DNA from: Adiantum capillus-veneris
Taxonomy: Eukaryota; Streptophyta; Polypodiopsida; Polypodiales; Pteridaceae
Length of the DNA: 64,000 bases
Assembly (NCBI GenBank): GCA_014529385.2
Contig: CM043953.1
Location: 73,187,872-73,251,871 of the forward strand
Direction of reading: 5' to 3'
The notes under the pieces were generated by a model. It was not told the origin of the DNA. It saw nothing but the letters and a program-made list of their open reading frames with translations, and searched no databases. Within the stretch, counting starts at the first letter, position 1, and the number at the start of each line of letters is the position of its first letter. The position numbers were made by a program, and so were the translations under genes. Shown here piece after piece: positions 12,477 to 22,845 of the stretch.

Positions 12477-13033
12477 AACTTAAATTCGTCAAAAGAAGGA
12501 TATAAATTTTCTCCATGCAAAAAGAAATTTGTTCAAAAGTGTGGGGATGAACTCTGAAGGTCATCATGAGCAATCATTGTTTGCAAATTGATAGGAACTT
12601 ATAGAGAAAGACAACATGAGAGATGAGATAGGCACAAGCTCTCATATTTTGCATAGCTCCTATAAAACCAGCTCTTTATTAAATATAACTCTCCTTTGAT
12701 GGGATTTCTTCTTTCACATAATATGCAGAAATGTTTGTACAATATACAACAAGATAGCTTATACCACGAGAATAATCCTCATTCTCAGTCGAGTTCTAAC
12801 GTCTTCTTTGAGATAAGCAAGGATCCTGGAAAAAAAAAAAGATAAATCAAACCACGAAGACATACAATCATCATGTATGTGCTATAATTGTTTGCATTGG
12901 CATCTTCACAGTTTTCAATTTGTGTGTTTATTGTTTGCTTAATATATTTGGTTTGTGCTATAGTTGCAGGTGTCCTTTTAGCATATGTGTCTTCTTGTGT
13001 TTTCTCAGCAATCTCTCTTTGCATGAGTATTCT

Positions 13034-13082
<49 letters not shown>

Positions 13083-13117
13083 CTAATTGTGTTTAGTTTG
13101 CATGAGCAGTGTATTCA

Positions 13118-13149
<32 letters not shown>

Positions 13150-13162
13150 TGTTTAGTTCCCA

Positions 13163-13208
<46 letters not shown>
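10925..13208 (+). repeat. Cluster of (GA)n microsatellites, plus (GT)n
   Basis: Pure GA tracts lie at about 10936-10954 (after a G-run), 11300-11332, 11441-11480, 12432-12472, 13035-13080 and 13164-13208; GT tracts lie at about 12411-12431 and 13124-13149. None of these is bordered by the LINE 3' end found further right, so they represent tracts without an insertion. Between the tracts no gene was recognised. Sequences around 10690-10830 and 11100-11230 (GAAAAAGATAGATTG..., AGCAATAGTGTATGTTAAAC) are imperfect repeats of one another. Confidence 0.85.
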
Positions 13209-13211
<3 letters not shown>

Positions 13212-16200
13212 TGAAGATGTTCATCAGAGGGGCTCTCATTAGCATCGTTTACGGTGGAAACTTTGCACCAATACAACCCTTACAACTCTTGGCACCTTTG
13301 CACAATACTTTCAAGATACAGGCTATGTTGGTTGCCTTGTAAACCCTCAATTGCAATTGAACATCTTGTGACAACCATATAGCCTTATGACACTACAAAA
13401 TCTCCAACCAGCTGCTATTGGCACTACCTTAAATTGCCAGCCTTTACGTATACCTACTCTACCATCATCTGTTGCCGACATCAAGAGTAGCCCACATTGC
13501 CAAGTAACACCTCTTATTGTAGCCTAACTACAGAAGATAAACCACCAAAGAAGGTTGTTGGGGGGGGGGGGCAATAAAACTCGTGGGTTGCAGCACCGAC
13601 AAGAGGAAAAGTGGGAATTGATAGTGCCACAGTGAGCAGACCTCACCCTAAATTTGTGCATTGAGGCACCTATCGGCATCCAAAACACTTATGGAAATTC
13701 GAATATTATTGCAAGGTATGGTTTTGCAAAGGGCACATTGCTCCCTAAAACCAAGTTTGGTGAGAGTAAGACCACCCCTATGAGCATAAACATTCAAACA
13801 CCAAGTCAAGTCCTCACACAAATATAACAAGTTAGTAAAAACGAGTAGACACTACCGTTGTAGCCAAGAGAAGAGGAGGTAAGATTCTGATAACTCTCAT
13901 GGATTTTGACATCATTGACACTGCCTTCAAGTTTAGTTGGGAAGGGCTTCCACACATAGGAAATGAAAACCGTGTACCATGTAATGTGCAATGATCTTTG
14001 GATACTCTTTGAAGATGGAGAGTCAGGTAGCTAAGTCAATGCCCCATAAGGGAAATGGCAAAACAACAAAGCAATTTATTCACAAATTTGAACAAGCCTT
14101 CTACAAAGCGATCACCAGCTACGATCACGTCACGTCCTATTTGCACCAAAAATGGCCATGACAGTATTGTACAACTATCCAAGTACAAAAAAGGGAAACA
14201 ACTAGAAAGAATCAAATTTCAACCATGATATTTTATCTTTAAATGTCTCTTCTGCATCTTCTAAACCAAAAAATGTAACTTTCTTTTTCAAAAATATATG
14301 TGATGGTCATATGTTCTAGTGTCTAAAGGGCATAAATGTAGCCTAGAGGGTATAAATTTTGTAACCTACATCCTAAGTACATTATCTATGCTAGAAGCTA
14401 GGTAGGCATTTAAGGGGAACAAACCTTGATTCTTGTGAGCACTCCTTGAGCTAGGCTAAGAAGGCATCAAGGGGGTTGTTGAAGAAAAATAATGATGCCT
14501 ATAGAGTAAAACCTTTAGGGAAGGAGAGAGAAGGAACATAAATTCCACATGCAATGTATCCAAGCAAGGGGTCTATATGCTCTATTCTCAATGCAATCAA
14601 GCAACTCGGTTTCAAGCATCAAGCACCTTTGAACTCATCAAGAGACTTGTCACTTTGCGTTTTTCCTTCTCCATTATGTTATTCATTAGTTATTACAATC
14701 CTATGTAGTTACAAGACCCCCTTACCAAAGTGTTGACACTACATCCCCCAATCAAAATAAACAAGTCATCTGGCATGTGCATAGGCAATTAGAGAACATC
14801 TTCCTTATATTAGCTAAATAAGCAATCATAGACTTTCCAAGAAGTCTCAACGGTGTCCTTCGATCTTTATTGCATAAGTGTGTGAGGGACTAGATTATGC
14901 AAGAAGTTAGCTTCTTAAATCCTTTTAAATCCATGGTTGTAATGTAATCTATACTTCGGACTTCCAACTTGTATCGAGCCTTAAACCACAACTTCACAAA
15001 AGTTCAATTTTATGATAACGCACAGTTCCAATTGAGACCTAGCACTCTACTTATCCTTCTCTTGTGCAATTCTTGGATCACACCTTAATTAACCATGTAC
15101 ACTAGACCTCTCTTTCTATTTCAACCCACGTTGGTGGTGAAGACTGAAACTATTGATTTGAAGAGTCAATTGAACCAAGTTACCACCTTCACTAATGTAA
15201 GATTTGTGGGGAGCATGTGGGGAGGAGAATTTTTGTGTGCGACCAAGAAATAAATAAAAAAGACCCACTTTTGTAGATATTTAATGACTGCCAATGCATT
15301 GAAGGTGACATCACAGCAATGATCCGCAACCATATCAATTTCATCTTTCTTGGTAAATAAGATAAGAGTTGTTCTTTGTTATGAACATAAATGTCAACTT
15401 TGGAAATAGAATTTTGATATGTTCATTAAGAGTTTGGCATGATTAGCAACTTTGATAAGCATTTCACCTTTTAGATTTCTCCGAGAAATCTTAAATAGCC
15501 ACGGTTTTCAAAATGATACCCAAGGAACACGTTAGCCGGAAGGAAGATAAAAAAATTGTATCATAGAAGTGGGAGTCTTGAACACCTCGATATTCTATAG
15601 ATCCTACAAATGAAAACAAATTGAAAGCGGGAACGCGTTAAAAAAGATTTCATACCTTTGCATAAGTGTATGTATACATACACAAATGTAGGTGTCTGTA
15701 TGTCTCAGTCATACTATAAGCTAATAGCGTTGACACACTTTTTCTTATATTCTGAGCTAGTAGCATTAACACACCATGTTTCACACACTTTTTCTTATAC
15801 TGTGAGCTAGTAGCATTGACCATCATCTTTCGACCATAACATCATGGCCGACACACCTTAAAAGTCCACATTATCTTCTTTGCCATAATGCATTTTCACT
15901 ATCAATCTTTTACGATTGTTTACTAAAAGCCTTAGGAACCAAACCCTAGGAAAATTACAATAAATAGGGGTGCCATAAATGATTGATATAACCAAGAATA
16001 TCACCAAAAGATTAAAGGCAATGCCAAGCTACCATCTCTTCAAGGATAGCACAAGAAATTGAGAGTTGTCTCAATGTGCGACATATAATGTACGCAGGCA
16101 TCTTGCTTGTTAAATTGTCTACAATGAATCATTCAAAACCACGAATGGTTTCTCTTTGAATGTTTAAGCCTAGAAAATTTGGCCTCCAACATGTGTTTCA

Positions 16201-17930
16201 TTTGGAAAATTATTCATTATATTCTTGAAGAAAACATGTTTCATCCGTCACGAACTTTTGAGCAGTGAAAGTTTTACAATATTGAATCTACAATTTGTGA
16301 TACTTTCCCAATAGCTTTGATATGAAAGTAACAATCGTCGCACTCCATATTGTCGTCAAACTTCTTGATTAGCATCCCTCTGCTTACCAATTCATAATGG
16401 CTTGATAGAAAGAGAAGCTCGAGCAATCCATAAATTGATGACGATTGCACGAGTATTAATATAAGTGACCAAATCCCACTCTGCTTACCAATCCATACTG
16501 GTTTAAATGAAAGAAGCTCGAGCAATCCACCATATGCATCCACCCATGTGTTCATGGAAAACGATGTGTTGCTTGATGAACATCCTATTCTGCATGTCAA
16601 TCTTCAAGGCCTTGATGGGGAGAGAAGCTCAATGACTCCATGACGATGATGATCGATGCATCAATACTACGAAATTGGTGGTCTCCATTCACCCATAAAC
16701 ACAAGCGTAATTGTTGCATAATGATATTGTCAAGCTTCATAGCGCCCAAATTCTTGATGCATTGAGTTTTGCTTGCCAAATGAAGGCATGGAGACAAAGG
16801 CCTTCGAGACGAGAGCTAGAGGATGTTCAAGATTTTATCTGTTCATCCACCCACAACTACCAAGTATGTGCGCTTATGAAGAAGGGTTGTTCTCCAATCT
16901 AATGGGACTTAAATATACAATCAAATACTATAACAGTGGCAAATTGAGATAACATATCATGTCTCACATGCCGCTATCATACAAGAAAGCCGCGACCTTT
17001 TTCCATGGAAACATTGGGTGCACATTAGGAAGGATGTTCCTGCCAAGATGACAGGTGTAGAACCTAATAATCAAAGAGGATTTCAAGGACACTGAAGCCA
17101 CCCTAGCATCCAAAATTGTTATCATTGCAATTGGGCAACTACACAAACTATTTGGCATACAACATCCATTAGCACTACCACTTTTGGGTATAGAAGAACC
17201 TAAAATGGAAGGCATGGTCACCCAATTGTCATTACACTAATTTGAACATAACCTAACACAGAAGGACTTCGAACCTATGGTCAACCTCTTGTCATTACAC
17301 CTACTCATATATAACCAAACACTTTTGAAGTCCTTTTAAGCCCAAATTTCAAAGAAAACTATCAAATTGATTGACCAATTAGGTTGGCATTCATAACATG
17401 GCAGGCAATTGAACATGTTAGTAGACAATTCTATTGATATTTGTCACAGAGGGCCCAAACAGTATGGAAGGATGTGAAACCTATGGTCAAGACTATGATT
17501 ACACCAACTTAGAGATAACGAAGCACACTTGTAAGCATTTTCACTCCCAAGATTCTAGGATCTCACCAAGAGCGCCAATTTGAGCAGACCATTGGATTGC
17601 ACTTATCAATGAACATGCACAAAAATTTTAAAACTCCGCACCATCAAGGCCTATTTTTAGATTGTACTCCTAGTAAAAAATTATTCATATAGCATGTTAA
17701 ATTCTCCATTCCATAAAATTCCGTTTTTCCTTTTTCGTTTTGCAACTATTTGCATGCATAAAGTTTTGCAACTCTGGCATAAAGTTTGATTTCCATTGTA
17801 TCAATCAAGAAGCGATTCATATTCACCTAGTAAAGGTTGCAAAGATGATGTTAATCCTTAGGCAAAGGACATCCGAGACCCATGAGATTCTCAAATAACA
17901 AAAGCGAATCTCTTCTCATGGTGTCACATA
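13209..17930. other. Intergenic DNA, no gene identified
   Basis: Only short frames without motifs were seen, including several adjacent minus-strand frames at 16274-16797. Locally repeated words include ACTTCGAACCTATGGTCAA (about 17266) with a diverged relative near 17475, and AGCTCGAGCAATCCA (16416 and 16520). I cannot support a gene here. Confidence 0.4.
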
Positions 17931-17936
17931 TATCAA

Positions 17937-18149
17937 GTGTTTCATGAAATCCCTTCCCCATGTTAATGTTTCACAAATCCTTGGAATTGACTACTTAAGA
18001 AACGATGTGAAAATCTCTAACAATCACATGAAATCATTAACCACCACTATCAAGTGTTTCATGAAATCCCTTCCCCATGTCAATGTTTTGCAAATTCTTG
18101 GAATTGATTCCACTAGATAAACGATGTGAAAATCACTGACAATCACATA
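17937..18149. repeat. Direct repeat, about 116-bp period
   Basis: AAGTGTTTCATGAAATCCCT, then CTTCCCCATGT, then TTGGAATTGA and GATGTGAAAATC, occur in the same order at about 17936-18031 and 18052-18149. Confidence 0.7.
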
Positions 18150-18366
18150 ACTTGCAACACAGTCGAAGAAGTATCCCACCTACATCCTTCGATTGGGGGA
18201 GAATATTTTCATTACCCACAAGCATGCTCTTAAAAAACATTGGCAGTACTAGAGCCTATGATCCAAATGCTTACCATAGTAACTCGAGATGGCCTTAACA
18301 CACCGAGATCTTTAAAGACTAGTATCCCAACCTTGTTTAACATCGTAAGGGGACATACTAATCATT

Positions 18367-18522
18367 GCAAAGAGAAGGATCTTACGAACATGATGGCGGA
18401 CTTGAATCTATGGACATTATCACTACAATGTGAAACTAATCATTGGCAGTGACTAGCTACAAAGAAATCCTTCGAACATGATGGAAGATTTGAATCTATG
18501 GTCATTATCACTACAATGTGAA
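18367..18522. repeat. Direct repeat, about 100-bp period
   Basis: The block GAACATGATGG.. GA.TTGAATCTATGG.CATTATCACTACAATGTGAA occurs at about 18386-18432 and 18474-18522. It explains two short overlapping frames on the plus strand and does not look coding. Confidence 0.65.
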
Positions 18523-19164
18523 TTTAACCTCATATTTATCAATCAATCATCATCGGGTAAAACAAGCACTAAAATTAATGTCATTCACACTTTTAACCAT
18601 TCAAATGTTTTGCCCCCCCCCCCCAAAAAAAAAAAGAAAAAAAAGAAAACATGGGTATATGCTAGAAATATGCCAATAAAATAAAACCTCTTCGTGACAT
18701 CAATGAGCGGTATAAAAGAATCTCTCTACACATTTTTCTCTACAAGATGTTTGAAGCACACATCTTCCAAGACTCACATAGAAAGCCTTTCATACATTGG
18801 ACGTGTGTTTCAAATCTCTATATTGGATTTCCCCATTTTAGTGATGGTCACAAAAACCTTTAGCATGCAATAATTTTTCCTTCGTGGAATTTAAACTAAG
18901 AAATTTTTTGAAATACGTATTTCTACCTCATTGGTTAGCAAAATAATTTGAAAATTTCCAAGGACATTTACGAGTTTCCTAAGTGTCATGTTTAACGAGG
19001 GGTTGATCTATATCCTAGAAACTAAAAGGCACATATCATAAAACTATCTAAAACTCTAGCAGACACTAAAAAGGCTCGAAAGTCACAATAGAACCTAGAA
19101 AAATAACTTTATATAGACTTTCGTCTTTTTGACTTTGCATCCCTCTTGGAATTGTCCCTACACG

Positions 19165-19167
<3 letters not shown>

Positions 19168-19210
<43 letters not shown>
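19168..19210 (+). repeat. (GA)n microsatellite
   Basis: Pure GA repeat directly next to the left end of the TIR element at 19210. Confidence 0.9.
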
Positions 19211-19211
<1 letters not shown>

Positions 19212-19572
19212 ATGGTTAGATGGTACCATTTTTCTACCATTTAGGTGAAAATAATAAAATCACTTGTAGAATACCATTTGTAGGAAAGTAGGAAAACTAT
19301 ATCTTTCAAACATGGGTCTAAAAGTCTTGAAGCTGCTCAAAGGGATCGAGCTCTTTGAGAAGTATTAAATATTCTAATAACAATGCATAATTTAGTCACC
19401 AATATTACCATTCTAATAACAATGCATAAATATGGGTCTAAACTACTCAAAGGGATCGAGCTCTTTGAGAAGTATTAAATATTCTAGTAACAATGCATAA
19501 TTTAGTCACCAATATTATCATTTGCTCCAAACAGTGTCAATGACACTGCTGTTTGGTACCACCTAACCATGC
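19210..19572. mobile_element. Short TIR (MITE-like) element with internal duplication
   Basis: The left end GCATGGTTAGATGGTACCA (19210-19228) and right end TGGTACCACCTAACCATGC (19554-19572) are inverted repeats with one mismatch. Inside are two copies of the block AGGGATCGAGCTCTTTGAGA...TAACAATGCATAATTTAGTC (about 19340-19408 and 19450-19518). A hairpin CCAAACAG...CTGTTTGG with inner AGTGTC/GACACT lies at 19527-19556, just inside the right end. There is no transposase. The left end sits at the edge of a GA microsatellite, which hides any TSD. Confidence 0.6.
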
Positions 19573-19673
19573 TTTGATGTGTGCATGCGTGAGGATAAGA
19601 AGAGGCCTTTCCTACACCCAAAGTATGTCTGTGCCACACTAAAAAAAAGCATAATCAAAGATCCCTACGGAGA

Positions 19674-19715
19674 TTCTCTCTCTCTCAATTGGAGGCGGGG
19701 ACACAGGAAGAGCTG

Positions 19716-19775
<60 letters not shown>

Positions 19776-19805
19776 GTTTCCGACGACGTTAAAATACTCT
19801 TCTTC

Positions 19806-19867
<62 letters not shown>

Positions 19868-19920
19868 AGCAAGGCCTCTCTCCCTCTCTCTCTCTAGAAG
19901 CGCAAGGGGCAACGCCAATG

Positions 19921-19973
<53 letters not shown>

Positions 19974-20036
19974 GGGCAGCGCCACCAAGGCCTCTCTCTC
20001 AATCTCTCTCTAGAAGCGCAAGTGGCAGCGCCAGTG

Positions 20037-20072
<36 letters not shown>
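19674..20072 (+). repeat. (CT)n arrays with an interspersed GC-rich minisatellite
   Basis: Long CT runs (about 19719-19774, 19809-19863, 19923-19972, 20040-20072) alternate with short GC-rich words such as AGAAGCGCAAG.GGCA.CGCCA.TGAGGTCTC (about 19898 and 20012) and GGGCAGCGCCACCAAGGCC (about 19974). Frames reading LSLSLS (+) or RERERE (-) across this region are repeat artefacts. The words may derive from a LINE 5' region, since a LINE 3' piece follows immediately. Confidence 0.8.
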
Positions 20073-20077
<5 letters not shown>

Positions 20078-20371
20078 ACGGAGGCTCCATCAGAGGATTA
20101 GGACCACTCTAGCACGACATGGGAGACACCCAGTACGACTATTTACAGAGGCGGACATTGACGAAGCTCTTCGATGACCGATACAATACTTTTTCGGACA
20201 ACGCCCAATGTCAGGAATCTTCGGGTATTGATGATGATGATGATTTTAGTTTTTCACTTTACTTCAATTTTATTTTTGTACCCAGACATTGTATTAGATC
20301 CACCAACATTGTATCAGTTTGGTCTCATAAGTCATTTTGGTCTGTTGAAGATGTTTAATATAACATTTCAT

Positions 20372-20411
<40 letters not shown>
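20073..20411 (+). mobile_element. LINE fragment P1: 3' end bracketed by (CT)n
   Basis: The piece starts at the end of a CT tract with a decayed C-terminal LINE coding segment. The peptide RLHQRIRTTLARH...PVRLF matches the tail of the minus-strand LINE copies (for example L9 near 54620-54730). It then has the family 3' UTR with TTTGGTCTCATAAGTCATTT and AATATAACATTTCAT, and ends in a new CT tract (about 20376-20411). It is therefore a 5'-truncated copy with TC repeats on both sides. Confidence 0.75.
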
Positions 20412-20413
<2 letters not shown>

Positions 20414-22222
20414 CGACCCTCTTTGAATTGTACATCGATGAAATCTCCGACTACATCTTACAAGCGGGAGGGACAGGAGTTGATACTCCAGTCCACATTA
20501 TGCTATATGCTGATGACATTGTTTTGATTTCAGAGTCACCAAAGGGTCTACAGAGCCATTTGAGTGCCTTGGATGAGTTTTGTACACACAAAGGACCGAC
20601 ACTGAACCTTGGGAAGACCAAGGTCATGATTTTCCACATGTCCAAATCAGTTTGGGGAGCAACAACATTTACAGCAAGAGGCAGTACAGTCGAGGTGGTC
20701 ACCTCCTATGTCTATCTGGGAGTCACCTTCACTAGCAAACAAGGCCCCTTCTCCATGGCTCAAGCTGCCACTGATAGACTCACCTGTGGATATGCATCTT
20801 TGGCCATGTTAGAGCGAATATGTCATCAGATACACTTTCAGGAGCCCTGCATAAAGGTAGCCAGTGGGCATGGATCAAGAGACCACAGGTATATATGGTC
20901 TCCCGCTTCTTTCGAGACAAGCACACAGTGCCAAAGGACATCATCAGGGCAGAGCTTGTTGCCCCCCCCTCCCCCCAACAAAAAAAAGGTTGTGGAGGCA
21001 CTCTTTCAGACGGTCTGCTTTATCCAGAGAGTGAGAGAGCTCCCGGCTAACAAACTCACACGGCGAGCATTTGAGTCGGCCATCTAGATAGTAGAGTCTG
21101 GATATGGTAGAGTTTGGTACATCTAGGTCAGAGCATGGTTTAGAGCACATGGCCTTGATCTTGAGAGCTTGCCGCCATTCCAGTATGACCCCAACCAACT
21201 CATCCCAGGTTCATCTCTCACGTAGTGAGAGAAACATAGTGCTTCGACAGGATCTCTGGCTAACCAGAGAGACTTGGATCACATCTCCCTTCAACGGAAG
21301 ATGTCACATTGCAGAGATCATTTCCTTACCATACTCCACGACGGGTTCATACAGTGACCACGCTATCTGGACACCTACACGTCAAACAGCTCACAGGTGG
21401 CGATTGGTTAGCTCGAAGTATCATCACACAGACTAGAGATAATGTGGTAAGCTCATGATATTCCCAAGGAGGAGAGAGTCTGTCGAGCATGCAGAGAGGT
21501 GGAGAGTGAGGAACATTTTGTTTGTAGATGCAAAGCTTATGATGATATTAGAGGCAGATTCAAGTCATTAATCAGAGGGCAACCTACACTTTGCGAGATC
21601 ATGCATTCTCAAGATCAGAGACAATTGCGGCGTTACCCACTAGAGATACAGAGGCATAGAAATACACTAATGCAGCCACATACAGAGAGACAAGTAGGGG
21701 AAACAATCACAGCTTATAGATTTTTTCCAGAGGACGACACCTCCTCCACTCCCAGATCCACCGGGAGTGACTCTCCAGCCACTGCTGGCTGAGATGAGCC
21801 GGGCCAGACGACGTCCAGGTGTTACCGGATGCAGGCCCCAAAACTCCACCACAGACAGATCGAGATTATCCACACCCGAGAGCGTCCAGCTGCTGAGTAG
21901 AGACGAGCCCAGATGATGGCCCACCCAGCTGCATTCATCCGAGGAACCCTTGCTCCCGATCTTCCCTTGTACCACATTTTACAACCCCTATTAGCACAGG
22001 ATGGAGCTAGCTAGCTTGATGCATCTACATGGTTGTACTACATTGAGCATCCCTAGTACTAGAGCTCCATCCTTCCCCCCCATAGATCCCATCATACACC
22101 AATATTTTCTCTTTATTTTGTACAAGTTTGGATTGTTTTGTCTTTTCCGATAAATGGAAGACATACACATGTAAACTATATTTGTCTCTTAGGCACTTCG
22201 GCCTCACATAGAGGTTAAAAAA

Positions 22223-22264
<42 letters not shown>
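20412..22264 (+). pseudogene. LINE remnant P2: RT C-terminal part to 3' end
   Basis: Begins at a CT tract with TLFELYIDEISDYI, the segment just before the RT catalytic box. Then come [16 protein letters not shown] (catalytic YADD) and [11 protein letters not shown], followed by frameshifts (20820-21050, 21104-21436). A C-terminal zinc-finger remnant is at 21499-21792 (EEHFVCRCKAYDDIRGRF). It is clearly more diverged than the minus-strand copies. The 3' UTR end is altered (GGCCTCACATAGAGGTTAAAAAATC) but again passes into (TC)n at 22223-22264, followed by (CA)n at 22265-22291. It is 5'-truncated and has many lesions. Confidence 0.75.
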
Positions 22265-22266
<2 letters not shown>

Positions 22267-22291
22267 CACACACACACACACACACACACAC
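22265..22291 (+). repeat. (CA)n microsatellite
   Basis: CA repeat directly joined to the CT tail of LINE remnant P2. Confidence 0.9.
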
Positions 22292-22490
22292 ATGCATGTA
22301 TGCACCCACCCCCATGCATGCATACACAATGGGACTTTTTTCCTATGAAAATTTAGCCCACAGAGCTAATATTCAATCTTTAGAGCACTTTTGGGCAAAG
22401 CATTGAAACAAAAACTTTAAGCTCCTACACTTTTTCTTTTAAAAAAACTTTCAACTTGAAACCAATTGAGAAATATAAAGAAACTCACTA

Positions 22491-22559
22491 TCAGGCTGAT
22501 GTCAAATGTGTTAACTCCTTCACTGATCTACTTGCCGCATACAGCATCATCTTCTTTAC
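22491..22559 (-). CDS. JmjC demethylase terminal exon
   Basis: After the acceptor TACCTTTTCAG the minus strand reads [20 protein letters not shown], then Ser-Ala and a TGA stop (22491-22493). The VKKM(x)LYA...KE(x)xxLT ending is the usual C-terminus of plant JMJ25-type proteins, and phase 0 matches the donor after KLE at 40795. The exon lies only about 230 bases from the (CT)n tail of LINE remnant P2 and next to a CT tract and LINE fragment P3 in the preceding intron. Confidence 0.8.
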   Translation of the reverse strand, partial: VKKMMLYAASRSVKELTHLTSA

Positions 22560-22570
22560 CTGAAAAGGTA

Positions 22571-22614
<44 letters not shown>

Positions 22615-22797
22615 CCTACACAATTTCCAGCTAGCTGCTTAGTTCACATCTAGCGGTTTAGGATTCTATAGTACCCCTTTTTCAGTACCTTTTTTATTTT
22701 TGGTACTCCAACATTGTATCAGCTTCCTCGTGTTGTAACTTTTTGGTCTCATAGGCCATTTTGGCATTTTGAAGACGTTAATATAACATTTCACTCT

Positions 22798-22845
<48 letters not shown>

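Noticed and set aside
16274-16797. Adjacent minus-strand frames as a decayed gene
   Set aside because: They contain repeated words (AGCTCGAGCAATCCA) and no recognisable motif, so support is too weak.
19685-20177. Long frames reading LSLSLS (+) and RERERE (-)
   Set aside because: They are translations of (CT)n/(GA)n arrays; only the last ~30 codons on the plus strand match the LINE C-terminus, as an old fragment.
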